64,000 bases of DNA from Collinsella sp. (GCA_019424965.1 JAHYYL010000001.1:1-64000), one strand, 5' to 3'. Counted from the stretch's first letter, positions 34,948 through 43,287 are shown. Numbers and translations are program-made. The notes: generated by a model not told the origin, from the sequence alone.

Positions 34948-35817
34948 TTATTGAGCAATAGCGTAAAGGTCAAACCCGCCCTGCGGCGTGCTATCGACCG
35001 TATCGGGCGCCCGTGAATTAAAACTCACCGGAACCATGCGCTTTGAGGCGCGGTAACGCGTGCCGTCGGTGGCGACGGGCGGCTCATCAACCGTGAGCTC
35101 GTAGTCGCCGGGCTTGAGCTCGATACCGTCACCTTCGGAATTGACGTATTGATACTCGTCGATTGCTTGTCCCCTGAGCGTGCGGCCCACGATATGGACG
35201 AGCATTTGGCTATCGCCGCGCGCGGTATCCCACGTCGCGCCGTCCTTAACCTCGACCGACACATGCACCGAGCGCGTGCGGCTGAGCGATTGCTCGACGG
35301 ACATCTCGACCTTGGCGGCGTCTTTGCGCTGTTGTTCAACATGGCTCCAGACGTTTCCAATTGCCGAGCAAGCGATGACGCCGGCCATGAAGGCGATGAG
35401 GATGGGGCCGAGTGGTGAGCGGCGGGCCGCGTCTTCCTCGCGAGCCAGGTTGGGGCGATGCGTGGGGGCGGGCGCCTGGGCACCCTGCGCGGGCACGTCG
35501 AGTATGCTGAAGGATGCCGTGCTGCCGGGGTCGATGTTATGGCGCGGCTGCGGGGTCTTGGCCGGCGAGATGGACATGTCCGCCGGCTCACCGAGTGTGG
35601 CCGTGGCATCGGCCTTAGCCTCATCGGCCTCGGCTTGGGCCCAAGCCTGCTCAAAGGTCAGGGGCTCGGCGGCATCGGAGGCGGCTTCAGGCTCGACAGC
35701 GGTATCGTTGCCGGTCTCGTCCTCGTCGCTCGACACGTCACGCGGCGCGGGCTCGTCCCACTCCTCGTCCGGAGCCTCGCCCTCGCTATACCACCATTCA
35801 AAGTTATCGATATCCAT
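34948..35817 (-). CDS. Acidic single-pass membrane protein of unknown function
   Basis: 289 residues. Residues 1-130 are very acidic and low in complexity (for example GEAPDEEWDEPAPRDVSSDEDETG), predicted disordered and cytoplasmic; one membrane helix at about 135-157 (LGPILIAFMAGVIACSAIGNVW); the rest (about 160-289) is an extracellular beta-rich domain with VHVSVEVKDGATWDTARGDSQM and LKPGDYELTVDEPP. I recognise no family. It stands alone between the epimerase-like gene and the MerR gene. Confidence 0.75.
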   Translation of the reverse strand: MDIDNFEWWYSEGEAPDEEWDEPAPRDVSSDEDETGNDTAVEPEAASDAAEPLTFEQAWAQAEADEAKADATATLGEPADMSISPAKTPQPRHNIDPGSTASFSILDVPAQGAQAPAPTHRPNLAREEDAARRSPLGPILIAFMAGVIACSAIGNVWSHVEQQRKDAAKVEMSVEQSLSRTRSVHVSVEVKDGATWDTARGDSQMLVHIVGRTLRGQAIDEYQYVNSEGDGIELKPGDYELTVDEPPVATDGTRYRASKRMVPVSFNSRAPDTVDSTPQGGFDLYAIAQ

Positions 35818-35894
35818 ACGGGGCGCCCCTTAAGCCTCGCAAATTAACACTTGCCAGCCTTATACCCCCAGATGGCACGGCGGCTCGCATGGAA

Positions 35895-35923
35895 TGTGAC
35901 AAAGGGACTATCCCTTTGTCACA
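35895..35923. repeat. GACAAAGGG palindrome (family 3), copy 1
   Basis: TGTGACAAAGGGA-CTA-TCCCTTTGTCACA: perfect 13-bp arms, 3-base loop, in the gap upstream of the acidic membrane protein. Confidence 0.88.
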
Positions 35924-35939
35924 CGGCCAGACGTGAAAA

Positions 35940-35972
35940 CTTATAAACTTGCAGATTTTGCAAGTTTATAAG
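35940..35972. repeat. AT-rich perfect palindrome between two family 3 copies
   Basis: CTTATAAACTTGC (35940-35952) pairs perfectly with GCAAGTTTATAAG (35960-35972), 7-base loop AGATTTT. Flanked on the minus strand by TTTT, so it could be a terminator for the MerR-ended operon or an operator upstream of the acidic protein gene. Confidence 0.75.
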
Positions 35973-36020
35973 AAATGAGCGACCCTCCTCCGCTTCAAAA
36001 CAAGCTTGCGATGCTATTCG

Positions 36021-36053
36021 GATGTGACAAAGGGACTGTCCCTTTGTCACATC
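36021..36053. repeat. GACAAAGGG palindrome (family 3), copy 2
   Basis: GATGTGACAAAGGGA-CTG-TCCCTTTGTCACATC: perfect 15-bp arms. The stop codon of the MerR-type gene (36047-36049) is inside the right arm. Confidence 0.9.
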
Positions 36054-36916
36054 TGGAGGGCGACGGGGATTTGGATGCAGCAGAAGTCCTCTTGGTGGGA
36101 CTCGTCATAGCTCGTGGTATCGAGGTAGCAAAAGTCGAAGGCGTTGCCAACGGGCTGGAGCGCGTGCTCGTCCATGCAGGTCACAATGGCGCGGATGCCT
36201 TCGGGCTCGTACGGCATGCCCCAGCGGCTCATGCACAGGTATGTGCCCTCGGGCAGCACTTCGATGCCGATCTCTGCCAGCTCGGCAGCGTCGCTCGGCA
36301 GCAGCTCCTCGGCACCGCGCGGCAGCACGGCAAAGGAGCCGGCGCCGGCAATAGGGTCGTCGGAATGCAGCGCCTCGCGACGCAGCATGGCACCCCAGCC
36401 GCGCATGGGGCGCGTGCCCGTCAACGTACGCATGCGCAGGATGGCCCGCATGAGCGTGGGGTGAAGCATTGAGCGGCCACGCTCAATATCGCCCGGAAAC
36501 TCCTCAAAGACCACGTAGCGGCGCTCGAATTGCTTGAGTTCCGGTTTGCCCTCGCGCTCGCGCCAGTAGACTGCCTCGTCGTAAAAGCTCAGGCGCTCCT
36601 GCACACTCGCGCGCTCAGCCTTGAGCCCGGCAATCTGCTTGTCGAGCGCCTGAACCCGCGAGCGCAGGTGATCGGTCATCTCGCCAATGTCGAACGTCGA
36701 GGTCAGGCGGTCAATCTCGTCGAGTTCGAGCCCTAGGTCGCGCAGCATGCAGATCAGACGCATGAGCGGGATCTGCGTGGGCGAATAGAAACGGTAGCCT
36801 TTTTCGTTAACCACGGCGGGCTTAAACAGGCCGATCTTGTCGTAGTAGATGAGCGTTTGGCGCGAAACGTTAAACAAGCTCGCCATCTCGCTAATCGCAT
36901 ACATGCCCGTCTGCAT
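36047..36916 (-). CDS. MerR-family transcriptional regulator
   Basis: 289 residues. N-terminal winged helix-turn-helix (YAISEMASLFNVSRQTLIYYDKIGLFKPAVVNEKGYRFYS, about 5-45), a dimerisation coiled coil (about 80-120), and a C-terminal effector domain of about 160 residues that resembles GyrI/AraC-effector folds. Cysteines and small-molecule contacts cannot be assigned. Start ATG 36916 with GGGAGG four bases upstream. It is the last gene downstream of ubiX on the same strand (80-base gap), so it is the probable regulator of the decarboxylation cluster. The stop codon lies within a palindromic repeat. Confidence 0.88.
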   Translation of the reverse strand: MQTGMYAISEMASLFNVSRQTLIYYDKIGLFKPAVVNEKGYRFYSPTQIPLMRLICMLRDLGLELDEIDRLTSTFDIGEMTDHLRSRVQALDKQIAGLKAERASVQERLSFYDEAVYWREREGKPELKQFERRYVVFEEFPGDIERGRSMLHPTLMRAILRMRTLTGTRPMRGWGAMLRREALHSDDPIAGAGSFAVLPRGAEELLPSDAAELAEIGIEVLPEGTYLCMSRWGMPYEPEGIRAIVTCMDEHALQPVGNAFDFCYLDTTSYDESHQEDFCCIQIPVALQM

Positions 36917-36996
36917 AGATCCTCCCGACACACCAAAGCCCGCCGCCCACAGGGGCAGCGGGCTTAAACACTATTCGTATCCTACCCTAAAGACGC

Positions 36997-37575
36997 CTAT
37001 GACCAGCGCTTATAGTTTGCACATGGCACGCCGACGGCCTCGAGCGCCTTGGCGGCGATGTGATGCACCGCGTCATCGAGCGTGGCGGGGCCGTTGTAAA
37101 ACGTGAGCATAGGCGGCATGAGCATGATGCCGGGCACGCGCGCCAGGCGCGCCATGTTATCGACGTGAATGGCGCTGAAGGGCGTCTCGCGCACCATGAG
37201 CACCAGGCGGCGCTGCTCTTTCATCTGCACGTCGGCCGCACGCAGCAGCAGGTTTTCGCTGTAGCCGCTTGCGATGCCGGCGAGCGTCTTCATGGAGCAC
37301 GGGGCCACGATCATGCCATCGACCGGATAGGTGCCGCTTGCGATGGCGGCGCCGATGTTCTTGTTGTCGTAGACCACATCGGCATGCGCGGCAAACTCGT
37401 CGAGCGTCATGCCGAGCTCCTGCTCGATGGTGATCTCTCCCCCACGCGTGACGACAAGCGCCGACTCGGCACCGGCCTGACGCAGGCACTTGAGACACTC
37501 GAGGCCCAGCGCAGCGCCGCTGGCACCAGAAACGCCAACGACAATGCGACGGGGGCGAACAGAAGACTCAGGCAT
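36997..37575 (-). CDS. ubiX: UbiX-family flavin prenyltransferase
   Basis: Makes prenylated FMN from FMN and dimethylallyl monophosphate; the cofactor is used by UbiD enzymes. 192 residues. FMN-binding GVSGASGAALG (about 14-24), VVTRGGE, the signature APCSMKTLAGIASGYSENLLLRAADV (about 91-116) and the C-terminal PPMLTFYNGPATLDD are all present. Start ATG 37575 with AAGGAG upstream. 33 bases downstream of ubiD. Confidence 0.94.
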   Translation of the reverse strand: MPESSVRPRRIVVGVSGASGAALGLECLKCLRQAGAESALVVTRGGEITIEQELGMTLDEFAAHADVVYDNKNIGAAIASGTYPVDGMIVAPCSMKTLAGIASGYSENLLLRAADVQMKEQRRLVLMVRETPFSAIHVDNMARLARVPGIMLMPPMLTFYNGPATLDDAVHHIAAKALEAVGVPCANYKRWS

Positions 37576-37608
37576 GACAACTCCTTGACTACTTGGTAGG
37601 GCTACGCA

Positions 37609-39096
37609 CTAGAAAGCGAGCTCTGCTGCCCACTTATCTGTGTCGATCTCCATGAACTGCGAGCGGATGAAGCTCTTCTTGAGGTTGAACGGGACCGTGC
37701 AGTCGAAGATGGCCTTGCAGGCGATGCCGTGCTCGCGGATCGTGGGGTCGAACGCGGGGTCGTTGGACGGGTCGAGCACGTGGCAGTGGCAGCCAGGGAT
37801 GGTGATGAGGTCCACGTCGGCCTGGAAGCGCGTGGTCATGGCCCACATCACGTCGCTCATATCAAAGATGTCGACATCCTCGTCAACCAGGATCACGTGC
37901 TTGAGCTCGGAGAACGCCGAGAAGGCGAGCATGGCGGCGTTGCGCTGACGGCCCTCGTCATTTTTGCTCGACTTCTTGAACTGCATGATGGCAACGAACT
38001 TGCCGCCGCCGCAGGGGGCGGCGTGAACGTTGAGCAGGCGGCCCGGGATGGCGGTCTCGACCATCTTGTAGATGGAAGCCTCGGTGGGGATACCGGCCAT
38101 GGAAACGTGCTCGTGCGAAGGGCCGATGCAGCTCTCCATGATGGGATTGACGCGCGTGGTGACGGCGGTGATCTTGATCACCGGGCAGACCTTGGCGCCG
38201 CCGGTGTAGCCGGGGAACTCGGGCATGGCGTAGCCGTGGCCGTTAACGTCCTCGTTAATGGTCTCGTCGTGCATGAGGTAGCCCTCGAGCACGTACTCGG
38301 CATTGGCAATGCACTTCTGCGGAACGGTGACGCAGTCGGCAAGCTCGACGGCATGGCCGCGCAGGGCGCCGGCGATCTGCAGCTCGTTGAAGCCGAGCGG
38401 CGTGGTGGGAGCCTCGAAGCCGCAGCACATGTACACGGCGGGGTCCAGGCCGATAGAGATGGAAATGGGCATGTCCTCGCCGCGCTGGCAGTACTCGTCA
38501 AAGAACGCGCCCAGGTGACGGCTGCCCGGAGTGATCCACATGGCGAGCTTGTCCTTGTCGACGCAGGAGAAGCGGTGGATGGTCACGTCGGACTGGGAGC
38601 CGTCGGGGCTCGTGCCGTAGGCGAGGCCCATGGTGATGTAGGGGCCGCCGTCGACAGGCGTGTTGGTAGGAGCGGGGACGATCTTGCGCAGGTCAAAGCC
38701 CTCGTCGGTCGCCTTGTACACGACCTCCTGGCAGTCGACGTGCGCACCCTCGGCGATCTGCTCAGGCGCGATCAGGTTCTCGAAGCGCTTACCGATCTCG
38801 AGGCCCAGGTGCTCCTCGTCCAGGTCGAGCAGGGCGGCAACGCGCTTGCGGCTGGCAAGCATGCCGATGCAGACCTTGGCATCGTCAAAGCCCTTGACGT
38901 TGTTGAAGACCATCGCCGGACCCTCTTTGGTCGGACGCATAACGGTGCCGCCGGCGCCGACGTGACGATAGACGCCCGAGACCTCGGCGTCCGGGTCGAC
39001 CTGGGTGTCGGTCTCGAGCAGCTGGCCCGGCATCTCGCGCAAAAAGTCGAGCGCGGAGCGCAGGTCGTGGATCTGGGAAGCATCGGTAGTGGACAT
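37609..39096 (-). CDS. ubiD: UbiD-family prFMN-dependent decarboxylase
   Basis: Reversible decarboxylase of an aromatic or alpha,beta-unsaturated acid using prenylated FMN. 495 residues. Visible family regions: N-terminal GVYRHVGAGGTVMRP, the prFMN/metal region YITMGLAYGT...VTIHRFSCVD (catalytic Arg candidate about 178), AEYVLEGYL (conserved acidic pair about 270), CIGPSHEHVSMAGIP and DEDVDIFDMSDVMWAM. The set places it in the hydroxyarylic acid decarboxylase group (VdcC/BsdC/LpdC-like), but the substrate is not readable. Start ATG 39096 rather than 39204. Between the carrier gene and ubiX. Confidence 0.93.
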   Translation of the reverse strand: MSTTDASQIHDLRSALDFLREMPGQLLETDTQVDPDAEVSGVYRHVGAGGTVMRPTKEGPAMVFNNVKGFDDAKVCIGMLASRKRVAALLDLDEEHLGLEIGKRFENLIAPEQIAEGAHVDCQEVVYKATDEGFDLRKIVPAPTNTPVDGGPYITMGLAYGTSPDGSQSDVTIHRFSCVDKDKLAMWITPGSRHLGAFFDEYCQRGEDMPISISIGLDPAVYMCCGFEAPTTPLGFNELQIAGALRGHAVELADCVTVPQKCIANAEYVLEGYLMHDETINEDVNGHGYAMPEFPGYTGGAKVCPVIKITAVTTRVNPIMESCIGPSHEHVSMAGIPTEASIYKMVETAIPGRLLNVHAAPCGGGKFVAIMQFKKSSKNDEGRQRNAAMLAFSAFSELKHVILVDEDVDIFDMSDVMWAMTTRFQADVDLITIPGCHCHVLDPSNDPAFDPTIREHGIACKAIFDCTVPFNLKKSFIRSQFMEIDTDKWAAELAF

Positions 39097-39118
39097 AGCA
39101 TGCTCCTTTCGGGAGAGT

Positions 39119-39144
39119 GCCCGGCGGCGGGGATGCCGCCGGGC
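39119..39144 (-). other. Hairpin between the carrier gene and ubiD
   Basis: 10-bp perfect stem GCCCGGCGGC (39119-39128) / GCCGCCGGGC (39135-39144), 6-base loop, no U-run. It may be an mRNA processing or stability element that sets the ratio of carrier to decarboxylase. Confidence 0.5.
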
Positions 39145-39239
39145 TGGGTAACGTAGTGGGGCCGCAGCGCTTATAGATGGAGCGCTTGGCAACTCGCGGT
39201 TCAAGCACTCGGCTGTTTACAGCCCAAGCGCTCGGCCGC

Positions 39240-40697
39240 TTACATCAGGCCAAAGAGATGGAACCAGGCGGCCTCGACCAGCACGACGATAAAGACGACC
39301 GCGGTGAGGGGAATGCCCATGCGCATGGCCTCTTTGGAGGTGTAGCCGCCGGCGTCCTTGCCCTCGCCGATAAGGATCGGCAGGTTATGGAACGGCAGGA
39401 TGTAGTGGATGTTGATGGACGTGAAGACGATGAGCGCCACGGCGAGCGGGCTCACGCTGGAGCCGGCCGCAAAGCTGATGAACGCCGGCACGCACACGCC
39501 GAGCACGGCCATGACCGAGCCCATGAACATGTGGATGATCATGGAAAGCGCGGCGACAAGCAGGGCGAACAGGAAGATGTTCTCGGGCACGGAGCTGGGA
39601 AGCACGACATCGGCGATCCAGGCGTTCATGCCGGTGGCACCGCCCACGGAACCCACGGCCATGGCGGCCGTCAGGAACATGAGGGACTTGATGTCGACAG
39701 CGTTCCAGCTGGCGGGGGTAAGGACCTCGCCGATGATGGGCATGGCGAGCGCGACGCCGATGGCAAGCGTCACCCAGCCGATGTAATCGCCCGAGACGGT
39801 GAGCCACAGCGCGATGGCGATGACAAGCCACACGATGGTGCGGATCTCCTTGACGGAGAGCTTGCCGAGTGCGGCCTGCTTGGCCACGATCTGCTCGCGA
39901 TCGTAGACGAGCTCCTTGCTGGGCTTAAAGAGGAAGAGGCCCAAGAACAGGGTGCACAGCAGCGCGACCAGCATGGGCACGCTCATGTACAGGAACCAGT
40001 CGATAAAGGACGGGCTCATGTCGCCGGCCTCGACGCTGTACTGCGCAACGAGCGGGTTGAGCGTGGAGTCGCCCGTCAGGAAGAACATGGAACCCGGGGC
40101 GGCAGCGGCAAACACGAGGAAGCCGAGCTTACCCTTGTCGTCGTCCCCGTAGCCGGCGGACTCGGCGATGACCGAGACGACGGCGAGGATGAGGAAGGCG
40201 CGGGGAAACGGGTGCGGGATCAGCAGCGACAGCACAAAGGTGAGCGCGAAGATCGAGATGATGAGCGACTTGGCGTCGCGCACGAACTTGAGCATAAACG
40301 CATAGGCGATGCGCTCGCCCAGCCCCGACTCCTTGACCGCGCTGGCGATGAGGTAGGCGCCGATGACGAGCCACATGGTAGCTTTGGTCCACGAGCTAAA
40401 CGTGGAGGCGACCGTCGCCGAGATGCTCGCGGCGCCCGTGTCGTCCACGCACACCTTGAACAGAACGAGCAGCGCGCAGTAGAGCAGGCCCACAAAGCCC
40501 GGCTGTGCCACGCCACACGCCCAGAACACCACCGTGGCGAGCGTCAACGCCAGACAGGTCTGACCGCCGACCGTAAGCTCGACCGTCGAGCTCAGCTCCG
40601 CCAAAGGAAGAAACTTCACCAGCAAAAAGACAATGATACCCAGCACAAAGCCAATTTCGCGCTTGGTGATCTTAAACGCCTTCTTTTCCGCTTCCAT
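39240..40697 (-). CDS. SLC13/DASS-type anion carrier
   Basis: 485 residues, about 11-13 hydrophobic segments in two inverted halves. The first half contains FFLTGDSTLNP and the second INIHYILPFHNLPILIG, at the positions of the SNT-type substrate motifs of the family. Carriers of this family import carboxylates or sulfate with Na+ or by exchange. Because it is the first gene of an operon with ubiD and ubiX, it most likely brings in the acid that UbiD decarboxylates, or exchanges it. Start ATG 40697 with GGTGGGG upstream. Confidence 0.88.
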   Translation of the reverse strand: MEAEKKAFKITKREIGFVLGIIVFLLVKFLPLAELSSTVELTVGGQTCLALTLATVVFWACGVAQPGFVGLLYCALLVLFKVCVDDTGAASISATVASTFSSWTKATMWLVIGAYLIASAVKESGLGERIAYAFMLKFVRDAKSLIISIFALTFVLSLLIPHPFPRAFLILAVVSVIAESAGYGDDDKGKLGFLVFAAAAPGSMFFLTGDSTLNPLVAQYSVEAGDMSPSFIDWFLYMSVPMLVALLCTLFLGLFLFKPSKELVYDREQIVAKQAALGKLSVKEIRTIVWLVIAIALWLTVSGDYIGWVTLAIGVALAMPIIGEVLTPASWNAVDIKSLMFLTAAMAVGSVGGATGMNAWIADVVLPSSVPENIFLFALLVAALSMIIHMFMGSVMAVLGVCVPAFISFAAGSSVSPLAVALIVFTSINIHYILPFHNLPILIGEGKDAGGYTSKEAMRMGIPLTAVVFIVVLVEAAWFHLFGLM

Positions 40698-40754
40698 CTC
40701 CCCACCTTTCTTGTTGGGGGCACCCGGCGCCGCGGCGTGTGCCGCTACAGCAAA

Positions 40755-40782
40755 AGGGAGTGCCCGTTATTGGACACTCCCT
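40755..40782 (-). terminator. Intrinsic terminator upstream of the carrier operon
   Basis: Minus strand: AGGGAGTG (40775-40782) pairs with CACTCCCT (40755-40762), 12-base loop, followed by UUUU. It ends transcription from the LpdD-NUDIX gene or could attenuate the carrier operon, whose start codon is 58 bases further on. Confidence 0.7.
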
Positions 40783-40918
40783 ACGTTGCGCTGTGTTGTT
40801 GCAATACAGTCAAGCGGGATTTTTTGGATGAGAAGCGATCCCCTGGACAAAAACCATCACATCATTCGACGCTTTTCCTCGTTTTCGAGATTTTCATCGA
40901 ATGTTGTGACGGTTTGGA

Positions 40919-40947
40919 TATGGCAAAGGGGCTGTACCTTTGTTACA
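40919..40947. repeat. GACAAAGGG palindrome (family 3), copy 3 (imperfect)
   Basis: ATGGCAAAGG and CCTTTGTTACAT around GGCTGTA. The right arm contains the stop codon (40943-40945) of the LpdD-NUDIX gene, as with copy 2 and the MerR gene. Confidence 0.65.
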
Positions 40948-41890
40948 TAGCGAGGGCCGTACGGATGGATGGGTCGCTGAGGGCCTCGCGAAGCCAGGGG
41001 GCCAGCTGCTCGGGGCGACCCTGCAGGTAGCCGTCGAGCTCGGACGGGGCCACGCGGCGCACCTCCGAGATCTCCTCTTGGTTGATACGCAGCTCGCCCG
41101 GCTCAACATGGGCTGCGAACACCTCGCACCATTCGCACTCGCAGCGGCCGTCGCCGTGGTCCTCGCGGTACACCACGTGTCCGAGGTGCTTGAGCTGATC
41201 GGGCTCGCGCGTGATGCCAAGCTCTTCGTTGATGCGGCGCGCCGTGGCGGCCGCGACGTCTTCCCCGGGGAGCGGATGGCCGGCGCAGCTATCGGCCAGC
41301 ACCCCGCCCCACAGGCGCTTGAGCGGACTGCGACGACAGAGCAGCAGGCGCGCGTCTTCGCCCTGGCCCTCGACCAGAAGCGTCAGAAATGCCTGATGCA
41401 GGATTCCCTCGCCGGTATGGGCCTCGATGCGGTCGACGGGGCCAAGCGCCTCGCCGGTCGCGGCATCGACCGCCACGACCTCGGCGCCTGCGCCGCCCTC
41501 ATCCCAGCCGGCGCGCAGAATGCGGGCTGCGGCCTCCTCGAGCGCGGCGATGAGTTCCTTGGTGGTATCGAGCATGCGCCGCAAGTCGTCCGCGGTCGCG
41601 TTCTCCACATGAAAACCCGTGCTTGCAACTACCGGCACGCCAAAGCGCGTGGCCAGCGCCGCCGCAATATCGTGCGCCGGAATTTCGTCTCGGTGGCACG
41701 GAACGGCCAGGATGCTCACCGTCGCCGTACGGCCGGGCTCGGGGCGAGGAATGGCCTGCGCCGTGGCGCCCAGGTGCGCAAACTCCGGCGAGCAGGCGTA
41801 CACCGCCATGCCTCGCGGCGTCACCGTCAACTGGGCCTCGAGCGCAAACTTGCCCTCGCCCACTACAACCTTTGTCGTGTGCATACCCAT
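40943..41890 (-). CDS. LpdD-like prFMN chaperone domain fused to an Idi-like NUDIX domain
   Basis: 315 residues. Residues about 1-115 match the pattern I know from LpdD-like prenylated-flavin chaperones (GKFALEAQLTVTPRG, PEFAHLGATAQ, PCHRDEIPAHDIA, STGFHVENAT). Residues about 150-315 are an IPP isomerase-type NUDIX domain: first metal histidines in HTGEGILHQAF, R-R-S-P-L-K-R-L-W, SCAGHPLPGE, NUDIX helix RRINEELGI, and the acidic pair ECEWCEVF. Compared with E. coli Idi (SVCGHP) the catalytic cysteine position is Ala (SCAGHP; a Cys sits one residue earlier), while both NUDIX glutamates (EE) are present. Start ATG 41890 with GGAG upstream; the open frame to 42064 is unlikely coding. It lies just upstream of the carrier-ubiD-ubiX genes on the same strand. 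Domain naming for the N-terminal half is from memory. Confidence 0.75.
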   Translation of the reverse strand: MGMHTTKVVVGEGKFALEAQLTVTPRGMAVYACSPEFAHLGATAQAIPRPEPGRTATVSILAVPCHRDEIPAHDIAAALATRFGVPVVASTGFHVENATADDLRRMLDTTKELIAALEEAAARILRAGWDEGGAGAEVVAVDAATGEALGPVDRIEAHTGEGILHQAFLTLLVEGQGEDARLLLCRRSPLKRLWGGVLADSCAGHPLPGEDVAAATARRINEELGITREPDQLKHLGHVVYREDHGDGRCECEWCEVFAAHVEPGELRINQEEISEVRRVAPSELDGYLQGRPEQLAPWLREALSDPSIRTALAM

Positions 41891-42051
41891 GGGATCTCCT
41901 GTCGCCCGCAATGTACCTGAGACCATCTTCGCCTGTATTGCGACTATACAGGCAAGCGCAGCCTGCGACAAAGGAGGCAGGCACCTGACACATTCTGTTA
42001 GAGTTGCAGGGATTGAATCCCGCTTATTCATGCGACATTGGAGTGACAACC

Positions 42052-43287
42052 TTGACCGCCGCAACCACGCCTAAAAGTAAGTCAACCGCCGCCGCGCTCT
42101 CCCCCGCGCGCACCAGGCTCTGCCTGGCGCTGCTCGTGCTGCTGGGATTCTCGCTCGGCTGCTCCGAGTTCGTGGTCATCGGCATCGAAAGTGACTTGGC
42201 GACGGAACTCGGCATATCGCTTGCCGCTGCGGGCCAGCTCATCAGCGTTTTTGCACTGGTCTACGCCATCGCGACGCCGGTGCTTGCGCTCAGCACGGGG
42301 CGCTTCCGTCGTTACCAGCTGCTCGTGTGCTACAGCATTATCTTTGTGCTCGGCAATCTGGTCATGGCGTTGGCGCCCAACTTCCAGGTACTGTTTATCT
42401 CGCGCATTGTCCTGGGATCCGTCTCGGGCGCACTGCTCGCCGTGGGCGTGACGTACATCCCCGAGCTGCTGTCCCCGCAGCAAACTTCGCTTGCCATCTC
42501 GGTGGTCTACGGAGCGTTATCCGTGGCAATGGTCTTTGTCACTTCGATCGGCAAGTTCATGGCCGACACGCTCGATTGGCACGTGGCCATGTACGGCACG
42601 CTGACCTTTGCCGTTTTGATCTGCGGAGCGCTCGTGGCGTTTATGCCGCGCGCTGGGCAAACCGACGAGCCTGCCACCTTTCGCGAGCAGGCGGGGCTTC
42701 TACGCGAACCGAGCATCATCACCGGCATGCTCATCTTTTTGTTTGGCGTGGGATCGGTCTATGTGTTCTACGGCTACGTGACGCCTTATCTTGAGCAGGT
42801 GCTGGGCATGGGCACTGTTCAGGCAAGCACCACGCTTATGGCCTACGGCGTGTTCTGCCTGGTCTCGAACATCTTGGGCGGATGGATCGACGCGCGCTTT
42901 GGCATGAAGGCGCTGCTTGTGACGTTTGTGCTGCAAGCTGCGGCGTTACTCGGGCTGTTTGCCGTGGGCGACACCATGCCGCTCGCGCTGGTCTTTGTCT
43001 TTAGCCTAGCGCTGCTCATGTACCTGTTCTCGGTGTCATGCATCACGCACTTTATGGACGTGGCGCGCAGCCGCCATCCCAAATCGATGGTACTCGCGAG
43101 CTCGGTAGAACCCATGGCGTTTAACGTCGGCATTTCGTTTGGCACCGCAGTGGGCGGCGCCGTGGTGAGCAGCGTTGGCATTGCCTACGTTGGCGCGGTT
43201 GGTGCCGCGTTCTCGCTTGTGGCCTGGGCGCTTACGCTGGTGACGATTAAGTTGGCTCGCTGGGAGCGCAAGCGGGCGAGGGCGTAA
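42052..43287 (+). CDS. MFS transporter (AraJ/sugar or drug efflux-like)
   Basis: 411 residues, 12 membrane helices. Begins with a Thr/Ser/Lys-rich cytoplasmic tail; first helix FSLGCSEFVVIGI, and the loop-2 motif STGRFRRYQLL. The DHA1 type is suggested by VLGSVSGALLAVGVTYIPEL in helix 5. Start: the frame is open to 42004 through TTG codons; TTG 42052 with GGAG eight bases upstream is the best candidate, GTG 42043 is another. Substrate unknown. Divergent from the LpdD-NUDIX gene. Confidence 0.82.
   Translation: MTAATTPKSKSTAAALSPARTRLCLALLVLLGFSLGCSEFVVIGIESDLATELGISLAAAGQLISVFALVYAIATPVLALSTGRFRRYQLLVCYSIIFVLGNLVMALAPNFQVLFISRIVLGSVSGALLAVGVTYIPELLSPQQTSLAISVVYGALSVAMVFVTSIGKFMADTLDWHVAMYGTLTFAVLICGALVAFMPRAGQTDEPATFREQAGLLREPSIITGMLIFLFGVGSVYVFYGYVTPYLEQVLGMGTVQASTTLMAYGVFCLVSNILGGWIDARFGMKALLVTFVLQAAALLGLFAVGDTMPLALVFVFSLALLMYLFSVSCITHFMDVARSRHPKSMVLASSVEPMAFNVGISFGTAVGGAVVSSVGIAYVGAVGAAFSLVAWALTLVTIKLARWERKRARA

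Noticed and set aside
39177..41030. 617-codon plus-strand frame across the SLC13 carrier
   Set aside because: Asp/Glu/His/Gly-rich reverse-complement of membrane-protein codons; overlaps real genes entirely.
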